This document shows positions 1 through 12,507 of a stretch of DNA of 64,000 nucleotides, piece by piece. Position 1 is the first letter of the stretch. Every line of letters begins with the position of its first letter. The DNA comes from Liolophura sinensis (Eukaryota > Mollusca > Polyplacophora > Chitonida > Chitonidae). A program made the translations under genes and the position numbers. The notes below the pieces were generated by a model that made no database searches, was not told where the DNA came from, and saw only the letters and a list, made by a program, of their open reading frames with translations. The stretch covers positions 77,987,966 through 78,051,965 of the forward strand of contig NC_088300.1 in assembly GCF_032854445.1 (NCBI RefSeq), given 5' to 3'.

Positions 1-1235
1 ATAGGATATGCAATTATGAAACTTGCCATGTAATTTCCTTTGTTCTGAGCAATCAGTAAGGAGGAAAGTACATCTTTTTTATAAATTTGATAAGAAGGGG
101 AAACTGTTGTATATCTGTTGCATTGATGGGCAATTGAAGGAATATAAATCTGATTAATAAGATATAGACCTGATAGGATTTAAAATCTGAGATTAAATTT
201 GAGAATATAAGTTTATGAATAGATTAAACCCTTTGTGAGGCCTGGATTGATGAGGTTTATTTGCTTTCATAATCCTTACTATTTACCTAGATTGTGTCCA
301 TCTTTGTGTTTGGTTGTTGCATATACCTGTTGGGAATGCTATGTAACATGATCCCCCGATGACTTTAAACATGTCGTCTTCTGCACTAGTGTATTTACTG
401 AAAAGTAGATCAAATGATTTATGAAATGTAATTTTTGTTGTACTCTTTGTTTTTTATGGGTTACCTTGGTGATATTTATTCAGCATCATCAAAGCTGGGG
501 TTATCAAAGCTTTGTAAATATTTTAATTTTAAAGTATTGTCTATTTTAGTTGTGTGTCAGAATTCCTTTAATCTTCTATATGTGTATGTTGAAGGAAGCC
601 AGCAATGAACCCAGAACAAGGCTGAAGTGTCTGCAGTGCACATTCCTTCTGCTATATTGTTTACCATTACATGAATCAAAGGTAAAAACAAGGAAAAACT
701 TTCCCATGTTAAGGGAATACTGTGACTGTGGTTGCACAATTTTCATGTACCTCAATATATTGAGAAAGCAACATTATGAAAGATCCAGACACCATTTGAA
801 ACCTGTCAGAAGCCTTTTCAGTTAACGGTGATATAAGGTTGCTAAGCTTTTAATATGCTTTCACAGCTAGTCCCTTTGACATCTGTTGCCAAGCAACCAG
901 GATAAAATGTAGTGTATTAAATGTAACTATTTACTGCAAAGTGAAGAACTAAAGATAAAGTTGCAAGTTGTTATTTAAACAGCTCAAGTGGCTGTTGTGT
1001 AGGTTTGCTATTGCATCAGAAGCTAATGTGAATACTGCTTGTAACAGTAAATGATAACACCATTCACTGATATGATTAAACTGTGGTCAGCATTTGGAGG
1101 TCTCATTGATTATTGTCTGATTGATTGATTGTTAGTATGCATTTACATGTATACTGTACAAGTGACTCGCTTTTTTCTTGTATACAGTGGTAGTAAGTGT
1201 CACAACAGAAGTTCTTACAAAAGCAGCCTGACAAT
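1..1235. other. AT-rich non-coding DNA, no gene seen
   Basis: I see no splice-bounded coding segment, RNA gene or clear repeat here. The short open frames near 550-825 have no recognisable protein character and lie in AT-rich sequence. It may be intergenic or part of a long intron. Confidence 0.5.
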
Positions 1236-1745
1236 AACACAGAAGATCACTTAATCACATGGAGTAATGTTAACATTGATCAGTCCGTTAGCCTGTAAAT
1301 AGCAGAGAAGATCACTTAATCACATGGAGTAATGTTGGCATTGATCAGTTCGCTAGTGTGTAAATAGCAGAGAAGATCACTTAATCACATGGAATAATGT
1401 TGACATTGATCAGTTCGTTATTGTGTAAATAGCAGAGAAGATCACTTAATCGCATAGAGTAATGTTGACATTGATCAGTTCGTTAGTGTGTAAATAGCAG
1501 AGAAGATCACTTAATCACATAGAGTAATGTTGACATTGATCAGTTCGTTATTGTGTAAATAGCAGAGAAGATCACTTAATCACATAGAGTGATGTTGACA
1601 TTGATCAGTTCGTGGGTGTGTAAATAGCAGAGAAGATCACTTAATCACATAGAGTAATGTTGACATTGATCAGTTCATTAGTGTGTAAATAACAGAGATC
1701 ACTTAATCACATAGAGTAATGTTGACATTGATCAGTTCATTAGTA
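1236..1745. repeat. 65-bp tandem repeat, about 8 copies
   Basis: A 65-bp unit containing AGAAGATCACTTAATCACAT and ATTGATCAGTTCGTTAGTGT recurs with starts near 1241, 1306, 1371, 1436, 1501, 1566, 1631 and 1694. Copies differ by a few substitutions, and the last has lost about 3 bases. Each unit has two TGATC-type words. No coding potential is conserved. Confidence 0.95.
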
Positions 1746-2321
1746 CACACTCATGATCAATAAGTACACCAACTCAGATAACATCTCATAAATATTCATG
1801 AAAACTTAGAGTTCATCTGTGTTGGGTACTGAATGAATTTCTGCTAAGGAAGTGGAAGCAAAGTGTTTTGAAGGACGTACATGTATAATTCTTACCGCTT
1901 TGGTGAGTTGAGTTGTGTTTGTGTACTGTTGGTAATTCCAAGCCAACATGGTGTGAGATTCATTTGCTTTTAATGCATTTGTGCATATCCATATTAGGTG
2001 TGCAGTGAATGGTTTATATTAGATGTTTTTTTCACCTGGGAGTCATTTACTCCTTGACTAAAAATTGCTGAGCTTAACTAAGGACCAGATAATTTTTTTT
2101 TTTTTAATTTTCAGGATATATTATTTGAATTCTATCATTTTTGAGCTGTGCCAACCATGCTAGGTCTTAAATTATTCAGTGACATTCTTTGGTTTTGACA
2201 ATATCCTGTTGACTACTGTCACTGTGTCACGTCATCTGTTTGATATTTGAAAGTATTTTTGATTAAATGTTTTGATCCCAGGTGTACCTGTGGGAGTGCA
2301 GATATGTTTTGTTATCTCTTA
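1746..2321. other. non-coding, no feature seen
   Basis: AT-rich sequence with homopolymer T near 2091-2105. Nothing supportable as gene, RNA or repeat. Confidence 0.5.
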
Positions 2322-2466
2322 AAGTACGTGTTGTAAATCCAATTTTACCAGTACTTGTTGTAAACCCGATTTTACCAGTACATGTTGTAAACTCGATTTT
2401 ACAAGTTGTAAACCTGATTTTACCAGTACATGTTGTATGCCCGATTTTACTAGTACATGTATTTAC
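2322..2466. repeat. short 26-27-bp tandem repeat, about 5 copies
   Basis: The unit is of the form CCAGTACATGTTGTAAACCC followed by GATTTTA. It recurs with point changes and one shortened copy (near 2401-2412). Any open frame through it follows from the period and is not a gene. Confidence 0.85.
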
Positions 2467-2541
2467 TGTCGGTAAGAGCTCTCTGTAATGACGTATACTT
2501 CTTTACAAGGTTCTCATGACTTTTGGGTACAGTACAATACA

Positions 2542-2912
2542 GCCAGATACTAGCCGAATATCCTATGTCCATCATAGCTGCGCGGTCCTTGTATAGTGGG
2601 TCGACCATGATTATGTTCGATTATCAATACATCATGGGCGTAGGATCTGATGCTATAGATTCGAATTTTGCGAGAAATTGTCAAGTGGGAAGAAATACCT
2701 CTCTTTGAATTTGGCGTAAACAGCATGAAAACTGGCAAATTCTGATCAAGAGCCTAGGATATGCCAGTGATGGTACCATGATGGTTCCACTAAGGGCAAA
2801 CGATCATGTCAGGATGGCAGTAGGGACTGATTCAGGGGCCTCGTATGATGGGCGGACTGTCTGCATACATGTCGACCACGAATGGTACAGGGTATTCGGC
2901 TAGGATTTGGCT
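2542..2912. mobile_element. MITE-like element with terminal inverted repeats
   Basis: The left end near 2542 (ACAGCCAGATACTAGCCGAA) and the reverse complement of the right end near 2889-2912 (ACAGCCAAATCCTAGCCGAA) match over about 30 bases with a few substitutions, and the match runs on into the words TATCCTATGTCC / TACCCTGTACC. The interior (about 310 bp) has no transposase-like frame, so this looks like a small non-autonomous DNA transposon. A target-site duplication is not obvious. GC content is higher than its flanks. Confidence 0.6.
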
Positions 2913-3354
2913 GTTCTGTAGGTTTGATGGCCATGATGTCAGCCATACCAGCAATTGTTAAGGCCAATGACTCAGGATTCCTGATTTCCCATCACCATAT
3001 TTTGGATGACTGGTAGGGTGGTATCAGGAATAATGTGTGATTGACCTAAAGCAGAATCAGTTGTTCATCATTGCCAGTTATTGATGAAGAAGGTGTAAAT
3101 GGTGTCCTCAAAAAGTTCTACCATGCCATTGTTTTTATTTGTCAGTATAATGTTTAGGCTATCCTTCAAAAAATGTTTGTTTCACCTGATCTATAGACCC
3201 AGTGTTGAAAATATTGTAGGGAGGTTGAGATTTATTTTTTTATTTATTTTTTAGCCTATTCTGGGGCATTGTTCTATTTGAATACATCCTTGTTTTGGTA
3301 TATGGGCTGTGATAGATGGACTTCTGAATTATTTTTTTAATTTAAAATGTACCT
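2913..3354. other. non-coding, no feature seen
   Basis: No gene or repeat supported. Contains a short ATTT-rich patch near 3231-3252. Confidence 0.45.
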
Positions 3355-3605
3355 TAGGACTTCAGTAGTGAGATGTTAGAGGAAGAAAACAGGACTGATT
3401 GGCCCGGTGTCAGTATAATACGATGGGATGGGGTGTCATGTTTGGTGTCTTTGGCATGATACTTCATAGACAGCAGCACTTTGGCAGCATGGACTCACTC
3501 TGCCACAAGCATGACAAGAAGACACAGTATAAGTACACACATCGACTGACTCCTCATTGTCATATGACTGAAAACTTGTTAAGTACGACATTAATCCCCA
3601 AGCGT
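3355..3605 (+). mobile_element. 5'-truncated tRNA-derived SINE (family A)
   Basis: Body and tail match the fuller copies at 10764-11028 and about 47110-47400. Shared words include GTCAGTATAATACGATGGGA, TGTCATGTTTGGTGTCTTTG, CACAAG...GAAGACACAGTAT and the tail CATATGACTGAAAACTTGTT followed by AAGTACGACATTAATCCCCA. The tRNA-like head is absent or decayed. The 143-codon open frame that crosses it (3399-3830) is a chance frame through the SINE. Confidence 0.7.
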
Positions 3606-5210
3606 ATGTACGTACAGTGTATGTACATAAACCTGACTATTGAGATACATGTATATAGTTCAGTATTTGTGACTGAATTTGTAGATTCCCCCAATCTCAT
3701 GATGGCAGTAATCAGACAAGAGGCTCCTGGCTGGGGTTGTCGTATTGTTGTGCAATGTTCATTGGAAACCATTATGTATGGATGTGCAGATCTTTCCTCA
3801 CATGTGGGAAAGGTTTTTAAGGTTTTCTGATAGAGTAGACAAGTCTTCAAGGGGAAAACTTGTTAAAACAGTCCACATTTCCCATGAATTAATGGATTGG
3901 TCAGTTTTATTTTAATATCCTCCAACAATATGGGAAAAAGATTCAGCCTGCCTATAAATCATAGATATAAATCAGTGTGGCATCAAGCAACAGTCAAATA
4001 AATGAACAGTTGAATAAATAGAGATGCATAGGCATTAGTATACACATGTACATGTGAGTCTGTGAAATGTGTATCGAAATATGTACAAGTAGATATCAGT
4101 GCCAGGCAAATATATTTGTCAAGTACATAAATGAAACATACTTTACTTACATAAATACAGCATTGTAAATAAGACTAGTCAGATAAACGGGAACAAAACA
4201 CTTGTTGTCGTTCAAAATGTGCAAGACTTAATACAGTGAATACTTCCATAATTTGGTGATATTTCATTTTTTGTGAATGACAAATCACTTCCTGTATCCC
4301 AGTATGATGTGATATTTAGTAGTTAATTACATTTCAGGATGTTGGGCCAGGGATGTATTTACTTTCAATGTGACTGGAATGAAAATGTTAATCATGTGAT
4401 ATTCAATTATCCTGAATGGCAGGAATATATGTCTGGTTGCATAATTTAGAATGTACGTGTATGTGTTCATCAGTCATGCTTGACTAAAGCAACATGTTTG
4501 ACTCTGTGACTGGCACTTTGGGACAGAAGTGTACATGCTTACTGGCATCAGAGGGAAATTCAGCTACTGTGTCTTCTTTTGTAGGCATCCCTTTAAAGTC
4601 AGCAAAGTTCACCACAGTACAAAGAGAAAGGAGGACCCTCATTTACACTTAGTATTTCTTGTTCTTGTACACCCACCCTTATTCGTCAACCCTTTCAACC
4701 TCCTCTGCAACCAATATTTTGAAACATTCTGAGAGAATTTGGAGTTTAGAAAAATAATTTGCAAATTTTATAAAGCTTGCATCTTTAATGTCCCAAATAA
4801 ATCATTTTTAGCATCATGTTCATAATAATTGTATGCGTAACTTCTACTGAAAAATTGCTTTAATGCTTGAAAAGGTTGAATATTTACTACACATGTAGTG
4901 TACATACATGTATGCATGTAAATCATGCAGCACATTGCACTTAGCCACGAGTGCAATTGGTGTGCTTTGAACAATTACATAAGATGACACTGCTACATGT
5001 CTAGTCTGTGTGGATGTTCATGCAGAATGGCCCTCACATAGTAGACATCTGGGTTAAACTCTTGTATCTTCAGTGTACTCGGTAAGACACACGACACACA
5101 AGGCTATAATCTCTGTAAGACAGCCTTTATGGTGAGCCAGATGTACTGCTTTCATTTACACACTGATACTGTATACATGTCTGTATTGTTAGTAACAAGG
5201 ACAAATAGAA
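3606..5210. other. non-coding, no feature seen
   Basis: AT-rich DNA with scattered TACATGTA-type words. Short frames here have no exon-like boundaries or recognisable product. Confidence 0.45.
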
Positions 5211-5211
5211 A

Positions 5212-5308
5212 CATGCATGCATGCATGCATGCATGCATGTATGCATGTATGTATGTATGTATGTATGTATGTATGTATGTATTTATTTATTTATTTATTT
5301 ATTTATTT
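5212..5308. repeat. compound tetranucleotide microsatellite (ATGC)n-(ATGT)n-(ATTT)n
   Basis: Three tetranucleotide runs follow each other: ATGC from about 5212, ATGT to about 5281, then ATTT to 5308. Neighbouring blocks differ by one base per unit, as expected if a mutated unit spread by slippage. Confidence 0.95.
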
Positions 5309-7198
5309 TCAGAGGATAATTATGCATAGCTCTGTCAGTTCTCAAGAACTGTTCTTCCCAGAGGCCCTCTATATAATACATTGTCTTACAATATTTACAG
5401 GAGAAAACAGACACATCGACTTTTGTGTAACATAATATCAAAGGAATCATCAAAATAATTAGATACAAATGACAGCAAAACAAATAAATTTACTGTAGTT
5501 TGGTGATAGAATCACAGTTTAGCCCAAGTTTATAATACAATAATACAGACAAAGATGACAATATTTACAAGAAAAGAGAAGACATCAATTAAGCATAATA
5601 TGTTTGAAGGTACATGTATCATCAAATATAAACAAACCATAACATAAATTTACAGCATCAAAATTAGATTTACAAACATTTTAGTTTTGTGGCAGTAGTT
5701 GAGAGTTAAGAGCATTTTTTTTGTGATTCAGTTGGAACACCATTTTCATCTGTGTCTTACATGTATGTTACCTACTCAAGGTTTGGTGCTAACAAACATT
5801 CCATATGTATGAAAAAAGCAGGTACTGTACATCTGGGTTACTGAGCTTCTGTGTAACACTTTGTGAAGGGTACATGCAAGTTTAAAATCTGAGCTAAGGG
5901 CTTGACCTGATTAACCAGAAATCTCTGCACAGTACACATGCACTGATATATGTAAAGGGAAAGAACTCTGAATTGATGTATAAATAAACGAGTATATATG
6001 CTTGAACAAAGTGGTCGAACAGCTCCGTGTCTTACCCTGGTTTGGGGAATTGAATATGGCAGATATTCGTCTAGTAGATTTTTATGAGTAGTTCGGCTTA
6101 TTATTAGAATTCCTCAAAATGCTGTGTTGTCATCACATTTAATATACAATAACATTAAAACAATGCAAATTCACCAGGCCTCAGGAATGCTTAGTCCACC
6201 AGCAGAATCCTGGTTTATGCAGGAATACAATACTATAAAAGATGTACGGCGTAGAGAGTAAATCCTGAGCAGTGAAGCGTGTGATAGTGGGCAAATGAGT
6301 AATACTTTTTGTGGTGCAGTCACTGTTAAAGTTTATGAATTTTTAACTTCCAAGTTCAGGTACATTTTGAATTTGTGTGTCCTCATGTCTGCATTAGCTC
6401 ACCAGTCAAAGAGGTCAATTCAGTCTGATTTCAAATACAATTGCATGTTAAAATTAACTAGAGGCTTCATGTGCATTTTTGCCTTTGGGATAGCATAATT
6501 CAGGACCTGAATTTGCTGCTAATTAAATTCATGTAGCTTGCACTGCAGTTCCCTTTTTATGAGTTATTTTATATATTTTTAGTCCAGTGCTATTTTTATC
6601 AGGACAGAATACAGGTTATCAGATATAGGCTGTGATCCCAAATATCAAGGCTAGACAAGCGTTCCAATCTCGCATCTTTCTATTGTAGGTATTGCTAGAA
6701 CTCAATGACATATGCACACATGTAGAGACATGATGTACATGTATAAATGAACACTGGCGCCAACACAGAGACACCCAAAGGTGGCATTCAGCAAGGGTTG
6801 GTTGACCAAGTGTCCTTGTATTGGGCTAGGGCAAGGTGTTCTGTCTGCTGTTTTCAGCATTTATAGTGTTTAGAGTACAGCCAGAGATGGGTGTAAAGTT
6901 GTCAGGGTGAAGTAGAATCAACCTGTATATGTACATTTATGTGTGCAAGGTGACACACACAACAGGATGTAAACAAAATGTGGTGAAAAACATAAAGCCA
7001 ACGTAAGCTGTGGCTAAAAAAAAAGCTTTGTCATGTTCCGTTCATGTCTTGCATTGGGGTATATGTTGTGAAATATTAGATCTACATGTATACATGTACA
7101 GGTATAGCTGAACATTTCCTGTTCCTTATAATATGTGTATGCATTTCTCAGTCTAAACATATCTGCAGTGAATATGTCCATCAATCTTAACCCCAACA
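5309..7198. other. non-coding, no feature seen
   Basis: No exon, RNA gene or strong repeat could be supported in this 1.9-kb stretch. Confidence 0.45.
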
Positions 7199-7199
7199 G

Positions 7200-9400
7200 T
7201 GCTCTTCCCTGCAAGCCTGTATCCCCCAGTCTGTATACAAATACTATTGAATGAAGCTAGCATCTCTTCTGCTCCTTATAATCCTGTACATGTAGATGTA
7301 TCCCCTAGTCTGTACACAGCTGACATGGATGAAGTCAGCATCTCTCATGTACCCTATAATCCTGTACATGTAGATGTATCCCCTAGTCTGTACACAGCTG
7401 CCATGGATGAAGTCAGCATCTCTCATGTACCCTATAATCCTGTACATGTAGATGTATCCCCTAGTCTGTACACAGCTGCCATGGATGAAGTCAGCATCTC
7501 TCATGCTCCCTATAATCCTGTACATAAACAATAGATGTACATGTATCCCCCAGTCTGTACACAAATACTATTGAATGAAGCTAGCATCTCTTCTGCTCCC
7601 TATAATCCTGTACATGTAGATGTATCCCCCAGTCTGTACACAGCTGCCATGGATGAAGCCTGCATCTATCATGTTCCCTATAATCCTATACATGTAGATA
7701 TATCCCCTAGTCTGTACACAGCTGCCATGGATGAAGCCAGCATCTATCATGCTCCCTATAATCCTGTACATGTAGATGTATCCCCTAGTCTGTACACAGC
7801 TGACATGGATGAAGTCAGCATCTCTCATGTCCCCTATAATCCTACATGTAAATGTATCCCCAAGTCTGTACACAACTGCCATGGATGAAGCTAGCATCTA
7901 TCCTGTTCCCCATAATACTGTACATGAACAGTAGATGTACATGTATCCCCCAGTCTGTACACAAATACTATTGAATGAAGCTAGCATCTCTTCTGCTCCC
8001 TATAATCCTGTACATGTAGATGTATCCCCCAATCTGTACACAGCTGCCATGGATGAAGCCTGCATCTATCATGTTCCCTATAACCCTGTAGATGTAGATA
8101 TATCCCCTAGTCTGTACACAGCTGCCATGGATGAAGCCAGCATATATCCTGTTCCCCATAATACTGTACATGAACAGTAGATGTACATGTATCTCCCAGT
8201 CTGTACACAAATACTATTGAATGAAGCTAGCATCTCTTCTGCTTCCTATAATCCTGTACATGTAGATGTATCCCCCAGTCTGTCATGGATGAAGCCAGCA
8301 TCTATCATGCTCCCTATAATTCTGTACATGTAGATGTATCCCCTAGTCTGTACACAGCTGACATGGATGAAGTCAGCATCTCTCATGTCCCCTATAATCC
8401 TACATGTAGATGTATCCCCAAGTCTGTACACAACTGCCATGGATGAAGCTAGCATCAATCCTGTTCCCCATAATACTGTACATGTACAGTAGATGTACAT
8501 GTATCTCCCAGTCTGTACACAAATACTATTGAATGAAGCTAGCATCTTTTCTGCTCCCTGTAATCCTGTACATGTAGATGTATCCCCCAGTCTGTACACA
8601 AATACTATTGAATGAAGCTAGCATCTCTCATGTACCCTATAATCCTGTACATGTAGATGTATCCCCTAGTCTGTACACAGCTGACATGGATGAAGTCAGC
8701 ATCTATCATGCTCCCTATAATCCTGTACATGTAGATGTATCCCCTAGTCTGTACACAGCTGCCATGGATGAAGCCAGCATCTATCATGCACCCTATAATC
8801 CTACATGTAGATGTATCCCCAAGTCTGTACACAACTGCCATGGATGAAGCCAGCATCTATCCTGTTCCCCATAATACTGTACATGTACAGTAGATGTACA
8901 TGTATCCCCCAATCTGTACACAAATACTATTGAATGAAGCTAGCATATTTTCTGCTCCCTATAATCCTGTACATGTAGATGTATCCCCCAGTCTGTACAC
9001 AGCTGACATGGATGAAGTCAGCATCTCTCATGTACCCTATAATCCTGTACATGTAGATGTATCCCCTAGTCTGTACACAGCTGCCATGGATGAAGTCAGC
9101 ATCTCTCATGCTCCCTATAATCCTGTACATGTAGATGTATCCCCTAGTCTGTACACAGCTGCCATGGATGAAGCCAGCATATATCCTGTTCCCCATAATA
9201 CTGTACATGAACAGTAGATGTACATGTATCCCCCAGTCTGTACACAAATACTATTGAATGAAGCTAGCATCTCTTCTGCTCCCTATAATCCTGTACATGT
9301 AGATGTATCCCCTAGTCTGTACACAGCTGACATGGATGAAGTCAGCATCTCTCATGCTCCCTATAATCCTGTACGTGTATCCTCTAGTTTGAAGTCAGTT
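7200..9400. repeat. 78-bp minisatellite, about 28 copies
   Basis: The unit is about 78 bp, with the core words TCTGTACACAGCTGCCATGG, ATGAAGTCAGCATCTCTCAT and CCCTATAATCCTGTACATGT. There is a second unit type with ACAAATACTATTGAATGAAG in place of ACAGCTGCCATGGATGAAG. The second type recurs every 4-5 units (7228, 7559, 7969, 8209, 8520, 8597, 8929, 9245 or close by), giving a higher-order pattern. Since 78 is a multiple of 3, long frames stay open on both strands (26-residue periods), but each is cut by stops at the higher-order junctions and no start or splice context supports translation. Confidence 0.95.
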
Positions 9401-9964
9401 TGAAGTGGAGGTAAACACCCGTAAGACCATTATAAGCTATACATGTACCACTACATGACCATTGATGTGCTGGAATGTGTGTGCAAAAATGTGCACTGAC
9501 TGACTTTAAACATGTGCTGACATGTATTTAAGACCTTTAATTACTGAAAGTCACAAAGGGGAAGCCTGGTGACTTTTTCTAGATTTTGCATGACCTGTAC
9601 ATACATATATATTTCACCATAATGTTTTCTTATCACTAAGGTTGAAGCATTTGTGAGTGCAATAATATAATTCACTTCTCAGCTCGCATTGATAGGCTGT
9701 GCACAGGTGTTGAAGTTAAATGGGGATGCTTTGAATATGCTTCTATATGTTATAAGTCTAGATTTCAGTTTGCTGTGATTTTTGTAATGATAATACATTG
9801 ATCAGATTGATCCTTTGATTGTTTCATTATGCTGTATCCAAATTTAGGTACATGTATGCAGTAAGAGTGATGTTTGTCAAGTAATGTTACTGTACATAAT
9901 ACTGACAACATCTACAAGTACATTCTAGATTTACAGTATCCTAGTGATGAGGACACAGCTACTG
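9401..9964. other. non-coding, no feature seen
   Basis: Nothing supportable between the 78-bp array and the dispersed repeat that follows. Confidence 0.45.
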
Positions 9965-10138
9965 TAATTCTTCAACCTTTTCGCAAGCTTGTAATGTGTT
10001 TATTGAAGCATATTCTGGGGGCATTTGTTCTGTGTAGAGTGATAAGATTATGCTTTCTGTGAAGCACTGGAATTGGTCAATCCAACCAATGTAGTTTTGT
10101 CTCCAAAAACAAAGTATGAATGTGCAAAAATTGCGCTG
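9965..10138 (-). repeat. dispersed repeat R1, copy 1
   Basis: Read on the minus strand it aligns over about 170 bp with 25587-25750, 40963-41101 and (same strand) 50635-50789. Shared words include ACATTGGTTGGATTGACCAA, GTGCTTCACA-AAAG and CAGAATATGCTTCAATAAAC. Identity looks like about 70-80 per cent by eye. It could be an old SINE or MITE body; no function is assigned. Confidence 0.75.
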
Positions 10139-10171
10139 AAAGTTGCTCTCTTCATATTTGAAAGGGTTGTG

Positions 10172-10248
10172 GAATGAGAGTACATGTATGTGTGAGGTAC
10201 ACGAAGGCTGCAGCTTATCATTGATGTGGGCACAGACTGTTATGGCTA
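10172..10248. repeat. 76-bp segment copied into the 77-bp array
   Basis: The stretch from GAATGAGAGTACATGTATGT to GACTGTTATGGCT recurs at 13953-14028, apparently without a mismatch, in the next-to-last unit of the 77-bp array. Confidence 0.9.
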
Positions 10249-10360
10249 CACTTTGCACTTGCTGACATCAGAAATTCATTGCATGGCTTCATGATGTCAC
10301 AGTCCACTACCCAGATCTGAACAGGACAATCAATTCTCTCAGACTGTGTATGTTTATGGG

Positions 10361-10361
<1 letters not shown>

Positions 10362-10400
<39 letters not shown>
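10362..10400. repeat. (AT)n microsatellite
   Basis: About 19-20 perfect AT dinucleotides. Confidence 0.95.
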
Positions 10401-10404
<4 letters not shown>

Positions 10405-10763
10405 GTAACTTAATGGTATACTTCGCTGATATACATGTACATGCATGCATAAATGTACTAACAAATAAACATACATGTACAATTTCCTGTGTGTTTTCTG
10501 TATACCCTAGCTTAAAAAAAATTGTATGCATTTTAATACCACCAGATCCAGTTGCTTAAAAGCATTTTTATAGTATTATCTTAATTTGGAAATTTAATTT
10601 ATGTACATGTATATGTAATTATGATAGATACCAGGTGCTAATGGTACTCGTGTGTGGAAACCAACATACATCCATGTGTGTACATGTATCATTTAGTGTC
10701 ATTTGAACTCATTTTCATTATATTTGCATACATGTGGATGCACCTTCTTCTCATAACTAAAAA

Positions 10764-11028
10764 CAGCTCCGGTGGCCTTATGGCTAGAGCATCTGCCTCA
10801 AATTTCCGAGACCAGGTATCAAACCCAGGTCGGTTCATGCCAAAGACTGCCTCGCTGGGGGCTCAGCACTGAGAGGTTAGAGCAAGGAAACTGCTAGGAC
10901 TGGTTGGCAAGGTGTCCGTATAATGTGACTTGATTGGGTTTCATGTTGGGTGTCTTTGACGTGATACTTCAGTGGTGGTAGCACTTTGGTGGCATGGTCT
11001 TGCCTTGCCACAAGAAGACACAGTATAT
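10764..11028 (+). mobile_element. tRNA-derived SINE (family A), 5' portion, interrupted
   Basis: The head (CTCCGGTGGCCTTATGGCTA, then GAGCATCTGCC) looks like a tRNA 5' half with an A box. GGTATCAAACCCAGGTC is B-box-like. The body matches the SINE at 3355-3605 up to GAAGACACAGTAT, where the 3.2-kb inverted-repeat element begins. The missing SINE tail resumes at 14193. Confidence 0.75.
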
Positions 11029-12507
11029 CAGGGTTCGTATGGGTCATAAAACACCTGGAAAGCTATGGATTTTGAGAATTTTAAATCCAGGCCTTGAAAA
11101 TCTGGAAAACTAATATTTTAGGCTGAAAGTCATGGAATTTTACAAATGTAGTGTTGGTAAAAGGCAGAGTATGTTATTTTAAAGATATTTTTGAGTCAGT
11201 ATATAATCAGTACGATGATCACGTCAGAGCAGATGTACTGTTGTTGGGGTTTCAAACCATTTTATATGTGGACATGTAATGACATGAAAGTGTCATCAAG
11301 ACTGCACTGAGTGGCAAATGTAAGGGGTCATAGGTAGCACGTTACCATTGTTGTGTGCCTAACTCAGTAATCTTTTTGGCTTACAAAATGGATTTATCAG
11401 CAGGCAGAGACGTAAAATTCTGGGGGAAAGACATGTCATTAAAGAAGAAAACAAAACCATTAGCTTCTGTGATGTTGATGAAGTGAGGAAAGGTGGAGAA
11501 CAAATAAATTTTCTTCCTCCCTTTCCCCTCTGTTAATAATCTGGTCCAAAAGTTTCTTGTGGTATGCAAGGAATAATGTTAAACATTGGTGTAATGCTTT
11601 ATCAAACTATCTTTCCTCTGGCTTAGAGTCTTTAAAATGTTGAACTTGAGAATATGAATGGATTAGAGCGGGGAAACATTGACAGGTCGACACAGTATAA
11701 TGTGAGAGGGTGAGGTGTCGTGTAGGATGTCCCTGGAATGCTTCCTTATGCCGCCGAAAGAAATTCTGCTTTTTTCAGTTGGTTCAGCTGAATGCAAAAA
11801 TGAGATGCATTTTGCTCCTAACTAAATCTCCTGGGCCTATATTTCCGAGAAATGTAGAATTATATGGGGAAATCCATCACTGGTCTTAACTGTCCGCCTA
11901 TGAGATGGAATTTTACAAGGCAGCACAAAGATTCTCACAATGCAACGTTTGCTTGTGAATGGCACATGTAAACAATATGATTCATTGAAAGCAAATTATA
12001 CCAAATACTGTCTTCCTTGCTTTTGAAAATGTTTTCGAAAGTATTCGTATTTCCCAACAATCTGTATAACAGAACTGTAGTTACTTTGTAGGCTGCACAG
12101 TCGCAACACAATACTGACATTTCAAGTTCGCTGAACATCTACCGTTGTCTAAGACATCAAGGGGAGGTAACTGACTGAAACATGATCAGGCTTTCTACAT
12201 ACAGTGACTTGAGTAACTTGAGTGACTTAATGGTCAAAAGGAAATATAAAACTGAACATTTCATTGTTCACTCAAAGTTAGATACGTGTCGGTAGACATC
12301 TGCAAGTCTCAACTTGCATCTCAACATCTAAAATAAATCTACAATTTTTTTCAACATCGGCAGTATGTCCTATTAATTGTTAAATATTGCATAAAACCAA
12401 AAGGATACGTCAGGCGTATACATATACTTGTGAATATAGTATACTATATAATACTAACAAGCACACAGCCAATCTGTTCCTGGCTTGAACCTTTTAAATT
12501 TAAAATG

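Noticed and set aside
3399-3830. 143-codon plus-strand open frame
   Set aside because: It runs through a SINE also found near 10764 and 47110; the frame is not kept in the other copies.
7200-9400. Long open frames on both strands suggesting a repetitive protein
   Set aside because: They follow from a 78-bp (26-codon) tandem period; blocks end in stops, both strands are open equally, and there is no splice or start context.
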